Shown: positions 31,784 to 42,881 of the stretch, piece by piece
How positions within the stretch are numbered: position 1 is the first letter of the stretch
How the letters are laid out: every line of letters begins with the position of its first letter
Notes under the pieces: generated by a model
Told to the model about the DNA's origin: nothing
The model's input: the letters and a program-made list of their open reading frames with translations, nothing else
Databases searched by the model: none
Program-made: the position numbers and the translations under genes
Assembly: GCA_019648995.1 (NCBI GenBank)
Contig: BLXT01002152.1
Coordinates: forward strand, 284,250-327,205
Direction: 5' to 3'
DNA from: Plakobranchus ocellatus
Taxonomy: Eukaryota > Mollusca > Gastropoda > Plakobranchidae
Length of the DNA: 42,956 nucleotides

Positions 31784-33273
31784 CTGGATGAAATGGAAGA
31801 AATAAGTTGGAGACATTAGTGGATATAAAACATGGCCTAAATTATCCATTCAATAAGCTTGTTACTTAATGCCAAAGCACAGCTTTATGTAAAAATTTCT
31901 GTTTGCTAGCAGCCTACACTTACATATTAGCTCAATCTACAAAAGAAAAAAAAGAGATTTTCGATAAATTTAATTAGTGCTGCGTATTAGTTCAAGATAT
32001 CAGATAGGATTTTTTTCATCAAACCTATAAATTAATCAATTACCATACAAAAAAAGGACAATAACCATAGCTTTCGTTTGTTTATCATATAACTTACAAA
32101 ATTTAAATTTGACTTCAAATAACTTTCACTTACAGAAACAAATTGATTAGTAGCTTGCAATTTATCTAACTTTTAGTCAAAATTCACTCCTTTTGCAATA
32201 TCTCAAAAGACTTGCCTAAAGACTGAATCTAATGCATAATTGTCCCAAATAACAAAAGGTACAACATATATACATATATTATTTTGTCTTTTTACGATCA
32301 TTTTTTGACAGTTAAAACATTTTTATTTCAGTACAGAATCAACATGTCTATGTGCAGTTTTCACTTGCTGCAGCACAAACTCTATGGTATGCCGAGCCTC
32401 GCCCCTGCCCTCATCAGAAAGCAACCTGTGACGTGTTGGGACTGTCACATATTATCATTGTAGCTCAATAGACCTCAATCCTACAATAGTGCATCAACAT
32501 AATGATATCTTCAGTGGCTTTATACGCTCATTTTAGAGAGCACTTTAGATCTGGTGAAAACATTTACCTACAAAATCAGAGCCTTACTGCTTTTGGTCAG
32601 AAATAATGGATAATGACAGTGTAACTGTATTACACTGACATGCTGTTACTGATAGCAGGACGGTTTGATGGAAGGAGAATGCAACAAAAGCTTTCACATA
32701 GAAACATTATATAGGACCCACAAATAAAGGCCACAACTTTTTATTCAAAATCATGTGTAGAGGATAGTTTTTAGATCAATTCAATAAACAAGTTTAGGCC
32801 AGTCTATTTGACAAAATGAAGGCAAAATAATATTAGAGGACATGACGCATTGTTACATTCAATATCATTATGCAATCAATAATTGAAATAAGTGGCAAAT
32901 TTGGCAAGTTCACTCCTATTTAACTATGTTGCAAGTGTGACTTCACATTATTTATTACCTAATATAGTCGGTAACGAGCAAATTATTTTTTGACCCACTT
33001 GCACTCATAGCCTCAGAGACATCATTTCATACAAGGCACTACATCCTTCAAGCCAAAATCTCTGCTCTACTGCCAAGATTTTGCTGAGCATGAGAATCAG
33101 CAATATTATTTGCTATTCATTTTGTAAATATTTTCTAAGCATGCCTTACATGAAGTAGTGCTTTCCAAAACTGACATGGTTATGTGAGAAAGGAAGAGCC
33201 TTTTTATTTTTTTTTTCTGTAAGATGCAACTGAGCTAACTATTGGGTCTATTGGGTCTAGTTTCATTGCATAC
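31784..33273 (-). other. SAP130: SAP130 intron 7
   Basis: 1.49-kb AT-rich GT-AG intron (donor TAG|GTATGC); no element or exon recognised. Confidence 0.85.
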
Positions 33274-33369
33274 CTATAGGGATGGGAGCCGGAGAAGAAG
33301 CAATACACACAGGGATGGTGCCAGGATTGATGGAGTTCATCATGACTGGGTTGGGGACTGGCAAATTCA
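33274..33369 (-). CDS. SAP130: SAP130 exon 7 (residues 425-456)
   Basis: Reads NLPVPNPVMMNSINPGTIPV then CIASSPAPIPI. It is a short 96-base, in-frame, phase 1-1 exon of Pro/Asn-rich sequence. Acceptor TTCTCCTGTAG, donor TAG|GTATGC. Its symmetry means skipping would keep the frame. Confidence 0.88.
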
Positions 33370-34085
33370 CTACAGGAGAACATTAGGGAAAAAAAAAACA
33401 ACAATTAATAGATCAGTTCTATTATTCTGTAGAAATATCTTCTGAGATCAGCCCTATAAAGTCAAATGCTGCAAATAGTAATTTTGAGAAGTAAAATTTC
33501 TTAAAACAACCCAAATGAGTCAGAAATCGTATTTTTTAAATATTAAACCACTGAAACAGCCTGAAAATTCTGTCTATAACTTTGCAATGGTGAAAACTAC
33601 AGAGCTGTGTTGATTCTGTGTCAAGATAGGAAAATTTTTAATTATGTGATAGAGAAAAAGTTTTTTAGCTAAGGGGTAAAAAAAAAACAAATTTATTTTT
33701 TTCCCAAAATCTTATAAGCAATATCAACTCCTAAGAACTGGTCTGAATACAGCAGTCCTGCTTTAGAGTAGTTTGAAAAAAGTACAAATGATTATTATCA
33801 TCTCAGCACACAAGATATCTTCGCACAGTTTAGACTCACACAAAGATCAAAGGAGGGAATCTCATAGTAATTCATTTATATGTGTGGAATCTAACTATTG
33901 GATTGATTTAAATAGAATTTCATAATTTATCCCTTGCTCATCATTACCAGTATACAAACTCAAGTTGGTGCTCTCTGAAAATGCATGTTGCATAAATCAG
34001 TGATGATGGTGAGGAAATATGAAAAAGGAGGAAAATTTACGTAGACTATAGGTCCAGGGTGAATTTCGTCCTAGTAGTAGGGGGT

Positions 34086-34106
34086 CAGGGGGACAACGTC
34101 CCCCTG
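34086..34106. repeat. perfect hairpin, 9-bp stem and 3-base loop
   Basis: CAGGGGGAC and GTCCCCCTG separated by AAC. It is GC-rich in an AT-rich intron. It may be the end or core of an unrecognised dispersed element. Confidence 0.85.
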
Positions 34107-34295
34107 AAGCTGAAGCATTTTTATCCTGACACAGGCTAAAAAAACCCATTTCCCAGCACATTTTCAATGATTTTTCACAAACATTGAATTAAATAATGCT
34201 TTACAATAAAGAGGATGGAAAGCAAAGTAAACATAAACACTACTTACAATGTTCATAGCATTGAATAGGTCTAGGCCTAAACTCTAAAAACTGTC

Positions 34296-34720
34296 CAATC
34301 AAGGCGTGCCGGCAACGCGCCCGTAGGCTAGAACTTAGGCCCCGAGAACACCGATTTTTGATTGGTCGTAAAATATTAATTGCCCGAAGATTAAAAAAAA
34401 TTCTCTATCTTCGTAGATTTTCGTAATTTATCGGTAATTTTCGTACTCCCGTAACCGGGACTGGTTTTTCATATTGATAACGAAACTTTCGTAATACTAG
34501 GCAGGTCTGTCATCCCAGTTACCGGAAGTAAAGAAACTCAGCACAAGTCGATAAAATTATCGTCCCGACCACACGTGGTTGAATTTTCATTTCTTAAAAC
34601 TCCGTGGATCATGGCTCGTTTATTCAGCTGAAGCCGCGGAAGCCACCGAAATCGCGGAAACCGAGGAAATTCCTCCTCCGATCCAAAACCGAGGATTTCC
34701 GCGGATCCGCGGAAAACCAT
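34296..34720. promoter_or_regulatory. CpG-dense intronic block, promoter-like
   Basis: CG dinucleotides are dense here (more than 30 by eye in about 425 bp) while the flanking introns are CpG-poor. It contains CCAAT in both orientations (TCCAATC near 34296 and GATTGG near 34361), an ETS-type site ACCGGAAGT (about 34522), a CACGTG E-box (about 34571) and a 20-bp perfect palindrome TTTCCGCGGATCCGCGGAAA (34696-34715). This could be an alternative internal promoter or a recent insertion not yet depleted of CpG. No terminal inverted repeats were found. Confidence 0.35.
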
Positions 34721-34899
34721 CATCACTGATAAATGAAAGTGCAAGTTGCATATATTGCATAAATAACCATGCTTATTTGAGGGTTAAAATCTCATCCTTT
34801 AGACCATCAATTAAATTAAATGACTTGTTCTTTGCCTTATTTTACAGTACATTTTGTGTTTAAAATTATTAACAACACTACTTTATCTATTCAACCTAC

Positions 34900-35393
34900 C
34901 TGATTTGATGGAGGGTGGAGCTCCTTGCTGCTGGAGCGCATGGGATGGGATAACTTTAGCTGGCTGGACAAGGCCTGGGTGGGGCAACTTGTTAGAGGAC
35001 ATCGATGACAATGAAGATGGAGGGCCTGAAAACGGCAGCGTAGACGACCGACCAATCTGATGCTGGTGGTGGTGGGGATTATTCAAGGGGTGATGGATGT
35101 GATGGTGCACACCACCAGAGTTTGCTGCTGGGTCCTGGTTCACAGACACATTCATTCTCGGCTGCTGAAGATCAGAGTTTTGTGAAGTGGTTGATGAGGA
35201 CAAACCTCCAGCTGTGACAGCTGAAACAGCTACACTTCGACCTGGAATTGCAGTGGCTGTTCCAGAGAGGCCTCCAGTTGTTGGGGAATTGTCCGATTGG
35301 TTCATGTTGGCAGGAGCTGCCACACGATTCAGCGTAATGTGCATGGGACCCTGGGAGGCTGGAGTGATCGACCCATGAAGAGGAAAGTTTGCT
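34900..35393 (-). CDS. SAP130: SAP130 exon 6, largest exon (residues 260-424)
   Basis: Reads ANFPLHGSITPASQGPMHIT then LNRVAAPANMNQS..., a long Ser/Thr/Gly stretch, a His-rich patch (VHHHIHHPLNNPHHHQHQ) and ends ALQQQGAPPSIKSG. A run of LP.SS..SMSSNKLPHPGLV falls near the end. Low-complexity, probably disordered. It is 494 bases; acceptor ACTTTTTCAG, donor CAG|GTAGGT; phase 2 in, phase 1 out. Confidence 0.93.
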
Positions 35394-36017
35394 CTGAAAA
35401 AGTTGTCAAAAATGATTTCTTTAATACTGAGGGAGGTAAATGTTTCATGTAGCCATTTTACTAGTTTTGCTATATCAGCTTACTAGATAAATCTTTTGTA
35501 ACATTCAAGCTAGCTTACAACAATAACTGACATCTTGTAGATATATCTGAGGTATTCCCAAAAGTTTGTCTGTTACAGACCCTGTCCTTTTCAACACAAA
35601 AAAATATACCAAGAGTGATTATTTGTTACAAATCAAAACTCTTTGCATGCTGAAAAATAGTTGAGGAGATAAGTCTAGATAGTCTAAGATGTATGTCATG
35701 TAACACATTTTTATGAAGTGTATGGAAAATTGTCTTTCCTTGGTGAAAAAAATGAACACTTTTAGAAGCATTCTTTGCTTTACACATCAATACTATTTTC
35801 ATTGCAGTTTCATCAATGCTGACCATACATGGTCATTAGAATATAGAATATTTTAAATCAAAATAGTCTTTAAATCTTTCAAAACAGGTTATGAAAAGGA
35901 AAAGATGAAATGAAAACTCTTGACATACAAAACTTTTTGGAAACTACAAATTAGAGGTTGGAAGGGGAAATGACAATGGCGAGACGTTTCAAAGGCCATG
36001 TGTAGTAGATTCCCTAC
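35394..36017 (-). other. SAP130: SAP130 intron 5
   Basis: 624-bp GT-AG intron (donor CAG|GTAGGG); no element recognised. Confidence 0.85.
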
Positions 36018-36231
36018 CTGGAGAGGTCTTGAGCCTGAGCCCCAACAGCTGGAGACAATGGTCGGGCTACTTGGGCTGTTGTTGTTTTGATAGTCTGCAA
36101 CAATGGTGCCCTTGCCATTGGCAATGACAGTGTGTGGGGCAAGCCCCCAGGGATCTGTAATGTTGTTGCAGCTGCAGGAGAGGTTTGTCTCAACAAGGCT
36201 GGAGACTTGGGCACTGAGAGCGTTGGTGCCC
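36018..36231 (-). CDS. SAP130: SAP130 exon 5 (residues 189-259)
   Basis: Reads GAPTLSVPKSPALLRQTSPA then AATTLQIPGGLPHTLSLPMA and RAPLLQTIKTTTAQVARPLS. It is hydrophobic/Thr-rich low-complexity sequence typical of the N-terminal two-thirds of SAP130. Acceptor CTCTGTCCTGCAG, donor CAG|GTAGGG; phase 1 in, phase 2 out. Confidence 0.93.
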
Positions 36232-36559
36232 CTGCAGGACAGAGGAAGAGATGAGCCAGTTATAGAATGTGAAAGATCTGGGTATACACTTCAGGCCTTT
36301 AGAGCAAATTCAGTGGTTCACATACATCTGCTTGCTTCTGGCCCACAGTTACCAACATGATAAAATTAATGTACAAAAGTACTGAACAAGTGAATCTTTT
36401 ATTTTGATAGCATAAAATATAAGATATTTTATGATTATTTAAAGGGATGCAGAGGCAGTAAATAAATAAATATTTTAGTGTCTTCATAAACTTGGTCATT
36501 CATAAGAATGGAATATTGCCGTGAAAATCACAAGACAATAAAAAAGAAAAAAAAAATAC
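36232..36559 (-). other. SAP130: SAP130 intron 4
   Basis: 328-bp GT-AG intron (donor GAG|GTATTT); nothing recognisable. Confidence 0.85.
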
Positions 36560-36814
36560 CTCTGGTAATGTGTGAAAGATTCTGAAGAGCCTGTATCTGC
36601 GGCTGAGGCTGAGCTACAGGTCCTCTGAGCATGTTAATTGGGATGGCTGATCCCTGCAGGCCCTGCTGCACAATGGTAGCTGTGTTTCCAAGCGAGGATG
36701 GATTGGTCAGAGTTAAAACACTTGCCTGGCTGAGAGTGACAGGCACAGAGATAGAGCTGTGCCCTACAGTTCCCATGGCAGATGCTGGTTCAGGGTTACC
36801 TCCTGAACCCACAG
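36560..36814 (-). CDS. SAP130: SAP130 exon 4 (residues 104-188)
   Basis: Reads VGSGGNPEPASAMGTVGHSS then ISVPVTLSQASVLTLTNPSS, a Gln-rich part (TIVQQGLQGSAIPINMLRGP) and QPQPQIQALQNLSHITR. It is 255 bases, phase 1 at both ends. Acceptor TCCATTTTAG; the donor AGAG|GTATTT is followed by a T run on the transcribed strand. Confidence 0.92.
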
Positions 36815-37243
36815 CTAAAATGGACAGTTGAAGAACACAAGGCAAACTAGTAAGATGTGTTGAGAGTAGAGGGTAAAGGTAAGATTAAACAACAGTAAAG
36901 CCTTGTTATCAAGATTTGATGAGATCGATCACTATTGGGTTTAAAGGATCTTTTTTTTTTTATATTTTTCTGCACTGCTGAAGAACAAAATGTATGCCTC
37001 CATACTGTGTGGGTTAATTGTGAGTAATTTTTTGTTACTGTTATTTACAAAACAAGAGAACATATGAAACATACTAGATGGAACTCAATTGAGTATGTGC
37101 TAGAACAAGATAATTAAAAAGACAGTTTAAAAAAAAAAAGGAGTGTTGGGAATGTGACCAATAAAAATCAAGCAAGAAAGGTTGCCAGCGTCTTATAAAT
37201 GGCAATTTAAATAGTTCCCTATTTGAATATGGGAAAAGCTCAC
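36815..37243 (-). other. SAP130: SAP130 intron 3
   Basis: 429-bp GT-AG intron (donor T|GTGAGC); no element recognised. Confidence 0.85.
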
Positions 37244-37349
37244 ATGGTGCTATGATACTTGGTATGTTGTTGGTCTGGGGAGCACTTCTTGACGTCAAGT
37301 TTTGAAAGGCTTGAGAAGGGGGTGCTGGGGCTATGGGCCGAGTTGATTT
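37244..37349 (-). CDS. SAP130: SAP130 exon 3 (residues 69-103)
   Basis: Reads KSTRPIAPAPPSQAFQNLTS then RSAPQTNNIPSIIAP. RPIAPAPPS is identical to the SRPIAPAPPS phrase of human SAP130, which ties the N-terminal half of the model to the family. Acceptor TTTTGTCCTGCAG, donor CCAT|GTGAGC; phase 0 in, phase 1 out. Confidence 0.94.
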
Positions 37350-38211
37350 CTGCAGGACAAAAAAAATTGAAAATTATTTTCATTTTAGGATGAAACAAGA
37401 TACCTTTAGGAGTCTGCTCCTCACAACCAAAAAGCCTTCTCATGCTAACTCTTTCTTTAAAAAATGTACTCTTCCTATAAACAAAAGGCAAAGGAAAAGG
37501 ACTATTAAATGAATTTTTTTTCCTAATTCAATTTAAACTTACATGCAACATTATTAGATCTTTAATCAAGTTTCTTCTCTAAAATAAAGAAATATTCCAA
37601 TGCTAGACAGACATGTCATTGGTTACTTTTTATCAAATTTTGAAAATTAAAAAAAAAACGCAACCATTCCTTGAATTTAGATTAGTTCTTTGGGATTGGT
37701 TTAGTTTTTGAATACACAACAAGGTGATCTCTGGCTTTCAGGCCTTCCATCAGGACAGGGTGTCGATAATGAGGCTCAAACCCACAACAAAAGGGTCCCT
37801 ATAGATTTCAGGATAGACTCTCTACTGAGTCACCAACGCCCCGAGTTTTTTGTGATAAAGCCCATTTTAGGCTTTGGAGTGACAGAAAAAATAAATTGTG
37901 CATTGCTAATAAATAAAAAAAAAAAATATACCATCTGTACACAAACTTTGAATATTATCCAAAGGATACTTATCACTTCTTAAGGCCACACAAAATATGA
38001 ATTTTTTAATGGCAAAAATTATCATGTTCAGAACAGGGCATATTAACTTGTGATGCTCTACTTGAGATCTACAAAATTCATATTATTTCCATGCCACACT
38101 CGTGTAAGTTTATCATGCTTCCAGAATTTTCTTCACATCAATCATTATATGGACGCGATACGAGGATGAAGAACAAACATTGTCAATTGGATTGCAGTCA
38201 TTTGCACTTAC
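37350..38211 (-). other. SAP130: SAP130 intron 2, with a tRNA-like SINE fragment
   Basis: 862-bp GT-AG intron (donor GGT|GTAAGT). It contains the antisense tRNA-like element at 37741-37846. Confidence 0.85.
37741..37846 (-). mobile_element. tRNA-like SINE head, different family from copies A/B
   Basis: On the - strand it reads GGGCGTTGGTGACTCAGTAG AGAG (A-box-like, TGACTCAGTAGAGAG) and, about 40 bases on, GTGGGTTTGAGCCTC (B-box-like). The spacing is longer than in a real tRNA and the acceptor stem does not close, so it is not a tRNA gene. It lacks the GTGGGACCC core of copies A and B. There is only one copy in the window. Confidence 0.45.
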
Positions 38212-38427
38212 ACCATAATTCTTCATTTCATGATGTGGTTGCACAATGTACGTCTGCTGTGCCGGAGTCTGAAGCGCAAGGGCTGGACGTGTCAGAGGCA
38301 GGCCAGGGGCAGCAGCTGAGGCCTGAGATGTGATCATGTGAGATGGAATTGTATGCAACTCCCCGTCCCCTACAACACCCTCACCCTTTGTATCCCCTTG
38401 CAAGTTTTTGCTCATCAGTGATTAGAC
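38212..38427 (-). CDS. SAP130: SAP130 exon 2 with start codon (residues 1-68)
   Basis: Acceptor CGTTTCAG, then GTCTAATCACTG and ATG at 38415-38413. The in-frame TAA eight bases upstream of the ATG shows that translation cannot come from further 5', which fixes this start unless a downstream Met is used. It reads MSKNLQGDTKGEGVVGDGEL, then HTIPSHMITSQASAAAPGLP and LTRPALALQTPAQQTYIVQP. The coding part is 38212-38415; 38416-38427 is 5'UTR. Donor GGT|GTAAGT; ends in phase 0. Confidence 0.9.
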
Positions 38428-41400
38428 CTGAAACGACATGTTAAGGAAGGTAATATACTTAACAAGTGTTTCTTCTTAGCATTTCTGCACACATACTACC
38501 TTGTTGACCAAGTCCAATAAAAACTTTAAACTAACTAACTACTGAGCTGGTAATTGTAGTTGATTAATATTCATAAAAAACAATAAATCTGGAAATTGTT
38601 CAAAAGATGCAAATTTTATGAGCAAAAGACAAAAACTACAGATTTGAGCCTATCAAAAACATAATAACTAACATTTACATTAACTTTTTAAATATCAACT
38701 CTATGGGTACATCATCATTATTACTTTGTCTCTTTGAAACTTTTTCTTCTATTTCATGTTATGTTGGTAAAAGATCTTACCTAACCTAATAAATTGTTTC
38801 TCATAACGACTCTTATAGTTACATCAACTATTCTTATAATTCAAACATACTGGAGAAATAAGTGAATTGTACCACCACAAAATTATAAATATGCTTGACT
38901 AATTTTTTTTTTAATCTGACATCTTAAGGGGATAGTATAAAACTTGTTATAAACTTTGCAGACAAACAACCACTAACCTTTCAAAGGATATACTGCACAA
39001 GTGGCCTTGTTAAGATAATCAATCCAAGAATCCATTCAGGGATGGCAGTTAAGACTTTAGAGTTCAGCAGATTCTCCTAATAATGAAAGAAAATATATTT
39101 AACACTCGCTTATTAGTCAATGTTGCCTTTTCTTTTTCAATCATAAAGGTATTACAAAAGAATGTCAGGAAGTTTATCAAAAAATTTATCAGTATGTCAT
39201 AGGATTAGTAATCTTTGTAAACTGCAATAATTGATTAGTGTTTTCTCCATAAGACTTAAATCCAAATCAATGTTGTGTAGTGCATGACTTCCTGTGCAAG
39301 CAAGTGCATATTTCATATATGCTTGCTGATTTAAATGTTTGAAATTCTCACATTTTTTTTTTAACAGGCAACAGGCCGAGATTAACGTGTAAGATTAAAC
39401 GGGTCAAAAATGAATTTTCCTTCCTACACGCATACCCAATTGTTTTTTTTTTTTTCGTAAATAAAGCACATTCATTTCTGAATAGATTTATTTACAATAC
39501 TAATATGAAAACTTAAGACGAGTATTTTTTTTTTTGTAACCATGGCAGACTGTTTATGGAATAAAGTGGGTGTACTTGAGATCAAGTGGAGCTTCAAATT
39601 TAAAATATTGAGGTTATAAAAGGTTGTGATTTTGCCTAACGTTTTGCTATTTCATTTCCTTCTGAAAACTGTGTACATCTAGATTTAAGAAGAAAGTTGC
39701 AAATGCTAAGTAGGAGAATGCTTTTAGTTGAAGTAAGATGTGCATCTTTTTCTACTTTTTCTTCAAATTTCTCATTTTTTGGTGTTTGAGTTACAGTTGG
39801 AAAATGATATCTCAGAAGTTATGGGCATAATAATGTCATGAAAATGTGCAGGTATGTTTTGAATGGTATTTTATTTAAACCTATTTTGTGCATAAAAAAA
39901 TGTTTGGTAATTTTATATTATTGCTATATCAATAAACCCAGCCCTATTCCCTTAATTTTTTTATACAACTGTTCGAGACAGTAAGTGTGTCATAATGAAC
40001 CCATCATACTGAATAACAATAAGCTATAGGCACATTTTCACACCACCTATATCTACATTTTTACCAAATTTGGTGGATATGTGTGTTGAAAACAATTTTG
40101 AGATAGCATGTTTCAACTTTGTGATAACCCTACTTTTGTCACGTTTCCTCCTTTTTTTTGGTTGCAGAAGCTTCTGTTCATATTTGAGACTGAGCAAAAT
40201 CAGTTTTGATCACAAGGTGATGATTAGTAAGTCCCTAATAGGCTGGGATTGTAAGATGAGCCTCCCTTGCAACTGAATGGAGCAGAGAGAGTAACACCAA
40301 CCGTATTGATTTTATCAATTCAGAATTAACAGCAAATATAAAGAGGCAGTCTAGATCCATAAAAAATACCAAAATCCGATAGGCTGAAGGAACATAAAAA
40401 AAAAAAGATACTATTTTTCATAAAAAATTAGCAAAGAAGCATGTCATTTATTGTATTTTGGAAAGCAAAATGATTACTCAGAAACAGGCACATCAAAAAA
40501 AAGGAATGAACTTCTATTTACCAGATATAACCTTACCTTTTAATGTTCCAACTATAATGCCAAATATTCATTTTTCCCTTATTGAAATGAGTTTAATAAA
40601 GCAGCTCAATTTTGGAAAAAAAAACAAAAATCTGTCTCATTTATTACATACAGTATCTGTGGTTTTGGGTTTTTTCCTTCTTTTTTTGTTTTTTTACATG
40701 AGCTTAAACAGGGAAAAAAAAAAAAAAAGGACAACTACAAAACCTAAACAAAAAAAAATGATCAGCAATTTTCATCGATTGCTTCATAGGAATATTAGAT
40801 CTTCAATATAAGCTTTAGATCTATTTTTAAACATGCAGATCTTGTTCATATAAATCTGCAAAAGCACCATTCCTGATTTAAAAAAATGCATAGAAAATCT
40901 TCAAGAAAGAGGAGCCTTTTTGATGATAATGTTTGTTATGTGAAATGGCAAGACTTCAGAATATGCACACAAGAAATGAAAATCTATGGATGCTAGACTG
41001 CTGTGCTTACCAACTTGTCATGGAGTAGAGGAATAACTATCAAGTCATTTACTTTGCATCATTTGTCTTGGAGCTAATCATATGTAGCCTAGATAGTTCC
41101 TATTACAATACATGTAGCCCACTCAATGCAGTAGACCCTTTTTTGTGTATCTCTTTAATACATCAACTAAATTCATTAGATGGCAAATTGACATTCCCTT
41201 GGATTTTTCTGAGTGCATTTTATTCAAGAAAACCAAAGCTATTTTTTTAATTATAAAGGCCTATTTCATGATTTTTCCTTGAGGTCAAAATTTAAATGCC
41301 ATTTGAAAAATTTTTTCACTTAAAGTTCAGTTTTAAAACTACAGAATTAAAATCTCACATAATTAAATAGTTTTGCTAAATGTGTGCAATTAACACATAG

Positions 41401-42446
41401 ACAACCTCCAAAGATTGTTCATAAAAATGTTTAATCCAGAAGAGTTCAAATTAGTATTGCAAATAGCGAGTCTACTGCGGAACTAATATTTCCAGCAGTA
41501 CTAGATAGAGGGTCACTTAATCCAAACTTAGGTTTTTTTAACTAAAAATTAACATTTTCCCAATTTCAAATTGAGTTAGGCTAATCTAGATATCTAGATC
41601 TTGATTATCCTTGGTGAAGTATTCCTGGGGAATTATATAAATCTTGAAGTAGACTTCTCTAAATTATAGGCCCATACTTTTGATATGGTTTACAATATAC
41701 TTTATTGGTTTCAATACATTCAGATCAGTAAAAATTCCCTAACTCACACTAGGAATAAAATTTACTTTAGCTCTGGAATCTTAAATCATCATAGCTTTGC
41801 TAAGCCATTGGTGAGAATTCAGTAGAAAGTTGGAGACACTAGCACTGGCGAGGTGAAGCTACCTCTATAATTAAGGTCATTTCAAAAGAAATTGACATAA
41901 ATTTCAGCATGTAAAACTGATAATATATTCAGCTTAATACCAATCACAAAGGTTTCCGCGAAAATCACAAAAGATGTTGAGATTTTCATTCGTTAGATGA
42001 GAGAAACCGTGTGTCTCGCTAAAATGTTCAAGTAGATAGAGCTCCACTCTAAGCTTGAGCGTAGAGAGCAGTGTGTGTAAATCTAGCGGAAGAGTTCATT
42101 CTTTGAAAAGCAAGGGTATGCAGATTTTATTGATTCAAAGAATATTGACCAAACCTAGATCTAGATCTTCGTTGTTTTGACTAATAGGAGTCTATATTTT
42201 TAAGATTCTAAGAGGAACTTTCAGGTGGTTAAAACTGAAGAAGTTGACATTGATTAGAAATGGTGTTAACCCATAAAATTGCACAGTTATCCAGGCTTTC
42301 ATTCTTTCCACACTTACAGTAAACAGATTGGAAATTTTAGATTACAGCTAGGCAGGCTAGACTAGATAATCAGACTTCAAGTCTCTGCATTTGATCGAAC
42401 GGAACTGCAAAAGAAATATTTCACATAAATTATGTTACTACGTTAC
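38428..42446 (-). other. SAP130: SAP130 intron 1 (5'UTR intron)
   Basis: About 4 kb of AT-rich sequence between the proposed non-coding exon 1 and exon 2. I find no coding exon or repeat I can name. A - strand donor-like GTAAGT at 42312-42317 is an alternative exon 1 end. Confidence 0.5.
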
Positions 42447-42560
42447 CTTCATGAAAAGGAGAAGAGTTTATAATTATTTGAGTGTAAGGAATTTAGGTCC
42501 CGATGAAGAATATAATCTGGATCTATATCAAGCACTGTAGAACAGGACAAACGCATTTGC
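42447..42560 (-). other. SAP130: SAP130 exon 1, proposed non-coding 5'UTR exon
   Basis: An upstream exon is required, because exon 2 begins at a splice acceptor 12 bases before the ATG. The donor GAAG|GTAACG at 42446 and the CCAAT-containing region just beyond (42621) make this a reasonable place; the 5' limit is arbitrary. Transcript data would decide between this donor and the one at 42317. Confidence 0.35.
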
Positions 42561-42599
42561 AGTTTTGGTGTTTTGGGGCATGGAATGAAACCGCTTCTG

Positions 42600-42770
42600 C
42601 TTCCGTAATAACAGTGTTTGATTGGTTCTTTTAACCACGTGACAATTTTTTTTTTCTATTATTATTACATTTTTTTTTTGTTTGTTTCCGGTTATTCAAA
42701 AACGAAAGTAAAGCGGTTGGCTAGGTTGGCTTTGATTGGAGAGGGAAAATTGGGCGGTGGCCATGCAGCA
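42600..42770 (-). promoter_or_regulatory. SAP130: probable SAP130 promoter region
   Basis: ATTGG on + (CCAAT on -) occurs at 42621-42625, 42735-42739 and 42749-42753. A CACGTG E-box lies at 42636-42641 and an ETS-like TTTCCGG at 42685-42691. These cluster upstream of the inferred first exon, with CpGs denser than in the rest of the flank. No TATA box is evident. A bidirectional promoter is possible, but no + strand gene is visible before the window ends. Confidence 0.45.
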
Positions 42771-42881
42771 CTGGCACAACACTTTAGTAACATAATCAAA
42801 ACATTTCCAATAACAGCACCTTAGTAACGAAATAGAACTAAGAGATAAACACAAGAGAAAACAATAACATTAATTTCTTCT

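Larger units (their letters stand above)
33370..34899 (-). other. SAP130: SAP130 intron 6, with a CpG-rich block
   Basis: 1.53-kb GT-AG intron. It holds a perfect 9-bp-stem hairpin (34086-34106) and a CpG-dense, promoter-like block (34296-34720). Confidence 0.85.
18853..42560 (-). other. SAP130: SAP130 gene, apparently complete (19 coding exons)
   Basis: SAP130 is a subunit of the nuclear Sin3/HDAC co-repressor; its C-terminal region binds Sin3A and its N-terminal part influences repression or activation. Joining 19 exons gives 3360 coding bases, 1119 residues plus stop, with all 18 coding junctions in phase and canonical GT-AG. Conserved blocks appear in family order: RPIAPAPPS (exon 3), SSPRPSILRK (exon 12), ASPRKRARK (exon 15), EYTDEEGVRW (exons 16/17), NQKGIMQKVNGWKLYFSASQ (exon 18), IQRCELIQSQLSEARGAML (exon 20). 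Length is close to human SAP130. Much of residues 1-830 is low-complexity Ser/Thr/Ala/Pro/Gln with His-rich patches, probably disordered. The 5' end is inferred from promoter-like sequence near 42.6 kb. An exon hidden in the 110-N gap at 26174 cannot be excluded, but no phase problem requires one. Confidence 0.93.

Noticed and set aside
31549..31819. + strand frames rich in Asp/Val or Met/Leu
   Set aside because: Antisense shadows of SAP130 exon 8 (Ser/Ala codons read backwards).
34579..34863. 94-codon + strand frame reading SAEAAEATEIAETEEIPPP
   Set aside because: Produced by CCGCGGAA/CCGAGGAA-type repeats in the CpG-rich block; no homology and it runs into exon-flanking intron sequence.
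40458..40811. 117-codon + strand frame
   Set aside because: Lys- and Phe-rich translation of A and T runs within SAP130 intron 1; no support.
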